From the NCBI GenBank assembly GCA_019095985.1, contig CM032660.1, positions 22,869,137 through 22,933,136 of the forward strand: DNA of 64,000 nucleotides. The letters are read 5' to 3'. The position numbers and the translations under genes were made by a program. This stretch comes from Streblospio benedicti (Eukaryota; Annelida; Polychaeta; Spionida; Spionidae). Each line of letters starts with the position of its first letter. Position 1 is the stretch's first letter. This document shows positions 56,351 through 64,000 of this stretch, piece after piece. The notes beneath the pieces were generated by a model. The model ran no database searches. It saw only the letters and a program-made list of their open reading frames with translations, and was not told where the DNA came from.

Positions 56351-56967
56351 ATACCACACCCTTATCAGTCTTTTTTTGCATGTATTTTCAGTCGATATCG
56401 ACCTCCGGAACTGCATTGTAAAAATATGTTGTATCAGGACTGTCCTTATACAGATTCCGTATATGGTTGGTTGTCAACCGGACTACTTCTGCTCCACTTC
56501 AAATATGTTCATGAATCTATCACACCCTACTACTTCTAGGGGAAACCTCTATTGATTCTATTAAACTACTAAGAAAATCTCCAAAATCAATGAACATCCA
56601 AAACTGATGCAAGAACAGTGTGGTAGCAGTCATACGGCCCGTAACTGTAGTACAGAAATCCGACCATAAGGCGTCTATATGTCTAGCAAATGACTATAGA
56701 CATGCCCCTATGTTTATGTTATGATTATACGGGTGCATTCCTACACATTGTGCATTTTGTAATTTACTAATAAAATTATTTGTTAAATGTTTGTATATAT
56801 GCCAGTTTATTTTTTTAAACAATATTGTAATTGTTTAGAAAAAGACTGATAAATACCAAAACAGGTTCGTTGGTAACATTTATTATTTTATTGGGCTCGC
56901 CGTGATATGCTCAAGGAACTTGTCAATAAAATATTCAATGTTAACAACTCACCCATTTTGTCTATAT
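56351..56967. other. Spacer between arrays; no gene
   Basis: AT-rich DNA. The short frame at 56286-56555 begins in the array and has no domain. Confidence 0.45.
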
Positions 56968-57095
56968 AACACATGACACCCCAACATACCACACCACAAC
57001 ATACCACACCACAATGTACCACATTCCATCATAACACATTAAAACATACTGCACCACAAAATATCACACTACAACACATACCACAAAACTACATG
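56968..57095 (+). repeat. 15-bp minisatellite, array 2
   Basis: ACATACCACACCACA units, about eight, imperfect (CAACATACCACACCACAACA). Same unit and strand as arrays 1 and 3. Confidence 0.85.
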
Positions 57096-57835
57096 CTATT
57101 TCTCACTATGCACGCTCACTATATCTACACCAGATCATTAGAATGGTCAAGTGTATATTTTTAGGTCTATATAACGTGACTATAAAATGTAAGTGCATTA
57201 ATAACTAACATAAATTACTGTAACAACTAGTTATATAGGGAAGTCATCTAGTGTACAGGAATTGTAGCTTTTTTATGTAAGTATAAAGTAAACTGCAAAA
57301 AATAGCACTAGACTAGAATTAGTTCCCCTTGGTTACACACACACACCTTTGTAAGGACTTGTCATCTAGTACTATGGCCACTGTAGGATTAGAGAACCAG
57401 TACACTTTAGTACTGGGCAAGAGACATTATGTCTCATTTCTAACATAGAAAATGGCCGAGCAGTAGGACTGGCAACCTATTCTCCTTGTAAGGGAAAATA
57501 GGCCCTCGATGAACATCTTCCGCACAAAGGCTAACCTGTAGTTAGTTTTTCCTCACCAGTCTTGAAGCCCTCCCACCGGGAGGCCTCTCACGCGTGTCAT
57601 GATGAGACATGAGGACCATCCGCCAAAGGCAGAAGCTTTGGAACACAAGACCAACATAACAAGAAGTGTGAGAGGGGTTGGTAACAGTCCCCAGTCATTC
57701 GGGCTTTGGTCCATTCCAGTTTGATCGGTGGGAGGCGTAGTGTCACAGCAGCGTGCAACCGCCCAACCAGGGGCGCTATCAGATAAGATTTAATGTGTTT
57801 ACATTACTTCTAAAAAATAATGGTTCAATGTATTT
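57096..57835. other. No gene recognised
   Basis: From about 57350 to 57780 the DNA is GC-richer and looks like an old inserted element, but I could not name it. No domain-bearing frame. Confidence 0.4.
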
Positions 57836-58950
57836 CAGGCCAGTCTTAGTCCAGTGATTGCCCAATCTGTGGCTGATGGAGACATGTGCCCCAATGGAAG
57901 AATTACTCGGACGCTGGAGTCAGCGTCCAATAAAGATAAAGACTTTCCCACTGATTCACATTGCTGCCTTGTTTGGTCAAAGTGAGATGGTCTCGTCTGC
58001 TCATCTCCAGGGGCGCTGATACAGTAAGTGCAGGGATTAGACAATTTATGTGAAACCTGTCAGTACCTTCAACTGGTTATATATTATTACAAATACCAAT
58101 CTTCATACATTCCCTAAGAATATAACATACTGAAATACTCTATATCTTCATAACACAATTTGACACAGTCTATAATATGGTGTTATATTGTGATGTGTTA
58201 GATGTTCTGATGTTGTATGTTGAGCAACAACATACCACGCCACAACATACCACATCACAACATCCCAAAAACAATATACTATATCACAACATACCACATA
58301 ACACATACCACAAAATACCAAACCACAACATACCACATCAAAACATTCAACATCACAAGATACTAAACCACCACCTACCACACCACAACACACCAGATCA
58401 CTACATACCATACCACAACATACCACATCATAACATACAACACCACAACACACCATACCACAACATAACATAATTAAATCTACCATAACATAGATGTAAT
58501 GGATTAAGATATGTAAAGACTTTTTACACACTTACATAATGTGTTTCAGTATATCAGAAATTCTTATTTGTGGATATTAGTACTTTTGATTATCTGAGAA
58601 ATGATCTTTCTTGAAATCAAATAATATTTTTATCATGTTGTATTTTAGAAAACTTAGGCATGTAGTGGATATACAGCACTTATGGTATCGGCCCAGTTTG
58701 AATTCACCAACTCAGAAGTGATCCTCAGCTCATCCAGGCTGGAGTCTCTGTCAATGCTGTCAGTCATAACAAGAGTAAGATAACAGCACTTCATGGCTTG
58801 TGAAATGAAGCACAGTGGAGACTGTGAGAACTCTTATCGACAATGGTGCTATTGTGAATGTGAAGGATAGCCTGGTGACATGCAATACATATAGCAGCCA
58901 AGGAGGGTAAATCAGCCACCGTGGCCTTGCTCATCTCAGGGAGCAGATGG
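57836..58950 (+). pseudogene. Decayed ankyrin-repeat gene, split by a minisatellite
   Basis: Short in-frame pieces are clear ankyrin repeats, but they sit in different frames with stops between them. Around 57856-57890 is VIAQSVADGDM. Around 57944-57995 is FPLIHIAALFGQSEMVS, then in another frame LLISRGADT. At 58729-58795 is LIQAGVSVNA, then ITALHGL. At 58812-58870 is VRTLIDNGAIVNVKDS, and at 58894-58945 is AAKEGKSATVALLIS. The order and strand are consistent with one tandem-ankyrin protein interrupted by the 15-bp array at 58217. At least three frame changes are needed, so it is a pseudogene. It is not an obvious copy of the 43476 gene, whose repeats are of a different type. Whether it came from a host gene or was carried by an element cannot be told. 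Confidence 0.7.
58217..58475 (+). repeat. 15-bp minisatellite, array 3 (largest)
   Basis: About 17 units of ACCACATCACAACAT with substitutions. They give a spurious His/Thr/Pro-rich frame on the plus strand and a Cys/Val-rich one on the minus strand. Confidence 0.95.
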
Positions 58951-61900
58951 GTGCAGGGATGGGAGGATCGTAATGTTGTGTTATAGAGGAAATAAAAATA
59001 TTATGGTGCAAGCGCAGCTACTAATTAAAGAAAGCAGGTTCTCTCCCGCAGCGTGATGACTAACACGTTAATTACATCGTGAACATGGTCATTATATTGT
59101 GATATTAGTTGATTGAAGAGAATTAGAGGGAGGCTGTTTTGAGCATCACTTCCTTTAGTTTAACTGAATTATAGAAATATGTGGGTGCATGAATCGGCCG
59201 TTTTGTTTAGAGGAGGGGTTATAAGGGGTCAGGACATCATCCCTAATTGTTTCCCACATCACTAATTTTTTGGCCTTTTCCCCATATCCCATTTTAGCTG
59301 TACGTTTCTTTTTCCTTTCTATCAGTTTGAGTTGATCTGCTGAGAAGTAAATTGCATGGCTTTGTAGGCTGGGATGTTACAGTCTCGTCTTAGAGGATGT
59401 GCCGAATAATTGCCACTGTGATTTTAATGTTATTGATATTGAAATTTCGTTGCACACACATATTCATAAGTTTTCATTGGTGATGGTCCTTCTGACAAGC
59501 ACGACTTTTACCTAATCTTGACTGAAGGTCATCATTATTCATTTTGCTAAAAGACCATGCTCTACAAATTGCTGCGTGATTTATTAAATGATCATGGAAA
59601 GGCTCCCTTTCTTGTAAAAATTGCTGCTTCCCTGTCTGTTTCAACAAATTATAGTCATGTTCCTCATTTAAAACTCATTAAGATGCTGGAATTAGGAATT
59701 TAAGGACTTCCCTCTGCTTGGAAGTTGTTTCTGGTTAAACTGTCTAAAACATAAAACAGCTTTCATTCCAAATAGGGGAGCAATAGAACATTATATGGTT
59801 GATTCTATTCAGAAAATAATATAGCAAAATGCAATTATCTAAATAGTTCCCTAAAAGTTTTCAATCTAAATGATCTGTCTAACACTAAATAATCTAAATA
59901 TAAGCAGACCAGTAATAAAAATTCAACCATATAATACATGATTAACCAGCAATACACTCTTACCTTAGCTTAAATAAGCAACTACCTTATCTATGCGATA
60001 TATTTCCCGGCGTTGTTTAATACTATCCCCAGGATTACTTCCAGAGATGGACTGAAATAATATAAATATGTGTCAAACACATCTAAAAATGCAAAAAAGC
60101 AAAATTTTGTGTACAAGATCCGATGGTTTAAGCAAAGAACAAAAACACAATTTTGAATTTCTGCATATTGCTGCAAATAAACATGCTTTTGTGCTAAGTG
60201 CTGCTATTTTTTTCTCTCTCGTAATTTTGATTCAGTGTATAAGTGTACGATAATGCATTTAATGCACATATTAAAGATAAAGCAAGTTCACATTTATAAG
60301 CGTCGTACTGTGATAAGTCAGAGCAAATAATGGAACTGCACTTCACGTTACTGGCTTCTTCAGTACAAAAAAGATTATACAACCGGTATGCATTTTAATT
60401 GTCTAAATCAAAATATTCACTGATTTAGATTTTCTTCATTGTTCTTAAATGAAAGAGTTCAAAGTTGTTTACATATATATAAAAATTGTAGCCAAAAATA
60501 TTAAATACGAGTTGCGTCTAGTTTCTGGCAGTTAAGATTAAATACACAAATGTTACCACTATCAATTAGGAACAGCTAATAATTGAATACATCGATGTGA
60601 TTAATATTGCAAAAGCCTGCATCCTAGCATATCATTCATATAATTTTCATTTTGATATTCAGTACCAATCTTTATATTTATGAACCTTATGATGAAAAAT
60701 GTTACTCCATGAACTTTCGGTCAGCACATTAATACTGACAAATCTGTATTACTTGACAGACCTGGATTTACCTCAAAATAAATTACCGGGTAGTAGCTTT
60801 TAGCTTGTATTTTTCTTTATAAGATTGTTATTTCAGAGTTTGGCTATATATAGAAGTAAACGTTTTATATTGGCATCAAACAATAGCAAAAACCTCTTTT
60901 ACAGTACTGTCAGGGTATATGCTTTTAAATTGACATTAACAAAAAATCCTTTCTGTAGATATTGTCCTGAACAAATACAAAGTTGTACATTCACTTACAG
61001 ATTGAGATTGCGATGAGAATAATGGAATAGCAGCAATTAACACTTAAAATGTTAGTGCCTCTAAGAGACAATGACAACCACAGACTGACAGAATCACAAT
61101 AAATTACAGCTATCAAGTTTCAATGAAACAGTTCTCAAGTAAGTTTTGAATACTGCTTCAGTAAAAACATAGGTATCTTGCAAAGATACGAAAATGAGTT
61201 TATTTTTCTTTATAATCGCTTTCACGATCATTGTGTCCATTTCTTTTTAAATATCTGAATTCCGAAAAATACTTGACAATAAACTATAATTTAATGGAAG
61301 AAAAAAAGAATAACCCAACCAAATGATAAATCATCAACACAATTCAACTCATTTTCTTTACTGATTATTATCCATTACCACTTTATCCTTATCTGACGGG
61401 GTTTAAAAGAAGCTAGCATCATAAACATCTTTCATTTCCTATTAATTAACAAAGCAGAATCACTATAAAGTAACCAATATTGAAAAAAAGAAATTGAAGA
61501 AATTTAAAGTTACTGATATTTTATGGTGCTAGGATTCAAGTGCAGATAAAAAAGCAGTTTTATGCCAATGGATGAACTATATTATGTGTTTGGGTTCTAT
61601 ACATGTCGAACACGGACATCATATACCTTATTAGAGCGGACAGTAGCTTTATGTTCGTTGAGTATGGGATAGCCACCAGGATAACGCCACAGATGAACTA
61701 TTGTATTTCAACGTTAGTGGGTAAAACATTCAGAGCTGCACAATTTTTCACACAAAATCAATATATTTTCTATATTGCATAAAAACAGTTTACAAATTTT
61801 AATCGATTTTGAAAATGGCTCTATCACCATGAGTTTATAAGAAAGTAATTCTAAAGTTGAAATAATAATATAAAAGAAAATGCATATACTTTACATACTG

Positions 61901-63405
61901 CTGATGCATAAGGTTGAGTAAAATAAATTTGTAAACAATACACGATAAAATGTTGATACTAACTTGCTTCATCTTGATCACCGATTTCCACCGTCCAACT
62001 TCCTGCCAATTCAGCACCAGTTTTTTTTGTATGCACCATATCAACGAAGGTTTGACTGAAATATCATTGCGAAATTTACTTTTTAAAATAAAAATGTACA
62101 TGGATGCTACAAACTATAAATTGACATATTCCTATTCACTAATTAATTGCAATTGCATAAAATACTTATAAAAGATAATTAATCAATAAAGTAAAACGCT
62201 AAGTTTGTAAATGACTTTACTCACTATCTTGAAAGATATTCTTCCATATGTGTTGGCTGCACTGCATTTACTGGAAGAATGATATAGGTCAAGCATTTAA
62301 AAACAAAAACAAAACATTTGTGTATAATAAAGTATAGTCTATTGGATACAATTCCTGTTTCGAAGAGGGGCGCCCATCTTGCCTTGTGAGGGCAGGTAGT
62401 ACATTTACTATCTGTCCATATGCTTTATAGCATAGGGTTAAAAACTTTAGAAATAAAACAAATTCAAACTTATGAAACGGCAATCTAAATAGTAGTTATT
62501 TCATAACAGAAAAATTGAACTCACTTTGTAATTCATATACAGTGTCTTTATCAGAAAGCATTCTTGAATGTGATTCCTTTCCTGTTTCAATCCTATCAGT
62601 TTGTCTGTTGTTACTAAGAATTCTGGTCAACCACCCTGGTGCCTTTTCTGGTGGACCATCATCACTGGCAAAACTTCTGTCAAAGAATTTTAGTTCATTA
62701 ATTTAATACATTTAAAATATTATGAGGTTTATAGAAAATCCTTGAATATTTGCATATACACACAAATCTCATGTACAGGATGAGGTTCATTTAAGCAATT
62801 CTCAGAGGCATAGTGTGTTACACACACAGATTTCTTGTACAAGGTAAAGGGTCATGTGCCAATGACGATTGTGAATATAACATGAAAAATAAGGAAAACT
62901 GTTCACAAGACAAGCCCGTAGTGAGAGGTTAGAAAGCTCTGCGTCATCATGAAATAGGAAAGTGATATTGTGTGTACAAAATGAATACTTTTATTACAGA
63001 AACAAATAAAATGTGATAATATATGGGGAAATTCTCTAAATCAAAACAAAACATAACGTCCACACCAAAAAATGGTCCATTTACACTTTCAGTGAGTGTT
63101 ATGATTGAAAACATTAGAATAAAGTACTGACACATCATTAATTATGGATGATACAATAATGATGTTTGATTTTACACTAGAAATGCATTAAATTACCACT
63201 CGAAATAGTGATTTATGAATAAGATTAGCAAGAACTGCAATAGCTATTTTGATAAAAACAAACAAGGAGGCTAAACCTGAAGACTGGGGAGGCAATTATG
63301 TGAGAGAAAACCAAAAGTGAGGAGGCAACCACCTCCTGCCTCAGCCTCTCTACAGGCCTGAAAGACTATCATAGTGTTCGTGTGCTCCCCCCCCCCGCCC
63401 CAACT
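58951..63405. other. AT-rich intergenic DNA, no gene recognised
   Basis: No frame above about 90 codons and none with a domain. I searched by eye for a receptor TM7 exon (NPxxY) and did not find one. A C-tract lies at 63388-63395. No RNA gene identified. Confidence 0.55.
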
Positions 63406-63840
63406 CAAAAATACGAACTTCCCATATGGTAAATTCAGTCAAATATGTACTCTCAGTCATATTTACCAGTCGTAAACTAGGGCGCTATTTAGGCTGCATT
63501 TCCGTGCTCTTGTTACGTTGTAAAGTCTTAAGATACGTCGTATATACGAGCTTCCCATATTGAAAAAACACTCAAACGGACGTTCCCAGTCGTAACTCAT
63601 ATTATTTCCCAGTCGGAAGCTCGGTCCACTAAAACAGCTACGAGTTCACGACTGGTAAATACAACTGGGAGTGCCCATTTGCGTGAATTTACCATATATG
63701 GGAATGTCATATTTCGAAGTTGGGAAATAGCACGCGAATGCACCATTAGTATACCAAGCTTCCGACTGGGAAATATCATGATTTACGACTGGGATTGTGG
63801 GAACGTTGCACCTTGAGTAAAGTTCGTATGTGGGAATTAT
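63406..63840. mobile_element. Foldback-type element with inverted CCAGTCG motifs
   Basis: AAATACGAACTTCCCATATG at the left is loosely mirrored by AAAGTTCGTATGTGGGAA at the right. Between them, CCAGTCG occurs three times on the left (63464, 63585, 63609) and its complement CGACTGG three times on the right (63651, 63763, 63786). CTTCCCATAT and GGAAGCT words are mirrored likewise. This is typical of long-armed non-autonomous DNA transposons. The outer borders are uncertain. Confidence 0.5.
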
Positions 63841-64000
63841 TAAACTGGTATCTTTACGAGTTCAGAAGAAGGATGCAAACACAGCATAAATACCAGAATT
63901 CTGAATACAATTTATTTAAGAATTGCGAATACTCTAAACGTTTATGGAAGGGTCCTCCACGACTTATAAACAAGATCCATAGTCTATAAATGACTAAAAC
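63841..64000. other. End of window, nothing recognised
   Basis: AT-rich sequence without coding or repeat signal that I can name. Confidence 0.4.

Noticed and set aside
58177-58531. 98-codon His/Thr/Pro-rich frame (plus) and 127-codon Cys/Val-rich frame (minus)
   Set aside because: Both are readings of the 15-bp A/C-rich minisatellite, not genes.

Overview
This window looks like nuclear DNA of an invertebrate animal, probably marine (a lophotrochozoan or an invertebrate deuterostome; the sequence does not settle which). The reasons are a spliced neuropeptide receptor gene with canonical GT-AG introns, AT-rich intergenic DNA with GC-rich exons, tRNA-derived SINEs, many short inverted-repeat transposons (MITEs), C- and G-tracts, and abundant micro- and minisatellites. 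There is no operon structure, CRISPR array or prokaryotic gene. Two runs of exactly 100 N (26744-26843 and 56122-56221) are scaffold gaps. The DNA flanking the first gap is duplicated and is probably an unmerged haplotype join.

Two genes can be supported. (1) On the minus strand at 43476-44183 is an intronless 235-codon ankyrin-repeat protein with a degenerate SOCS-box-like C-terminus. (2) On the plus strand at 48882-55649 are six exons of a rhodopsin-family GPCR of the allatostatin-A/galanin receptor type. They run from the glycosylated N-terminus through TM6. TM7, the tail and a secure first exon are not visible. The receptor has V-R-Y instead of D/E-R-Y at the end of TM3. Its introns carry an unusual minisatellite (about 11 bp, CACTGACCACT-like) that abuts splice sites. 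In two places the end of an exon and its donor site have been copied downstream into the intron. One copy (51142-51174) has acceptor, donor and reading frame and could be a working 33-nt exon.

Layout. 1-18 kb: gene-free, holding a Harbinger-like MITE, SINE pieces, a 164-bp inverted-repeat element, a tRNA-like element inside inverted repeats, and a 5-kb mosaic of diverged repeat copies (11.8-16.8 kb). 18.8-20.7 kb: two RFX X-box-like sites, two CREs and an ETS/YY1 cluster, suggesting regulatory DNA. 21-43 kb: mostly repeats, including GGCAGATCC-ended MITEs, pogo-like MITEs, SINEs and foldback elements, plus the duplicated gap flanks. 43-46 kb: the ankyrin gene, a 31-bp minisatellite and a broken retroelement endonuclease fragment. 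46.5 kb: an NRF1-type palindrome in a CpG-rich patch, a candidate promoter. 48.3-55.7 kb: the receptor. 56-59 kb: three arrays of a 15-bp minisatellite interleaved with a decayed ankyrin-repeat pseudogene. 59-64 kb: AT-rich DNA without recognisable genes, ending in a foldback element.

Assignments come from reading the sequence and from remembered family features. No alignment or database search was run.
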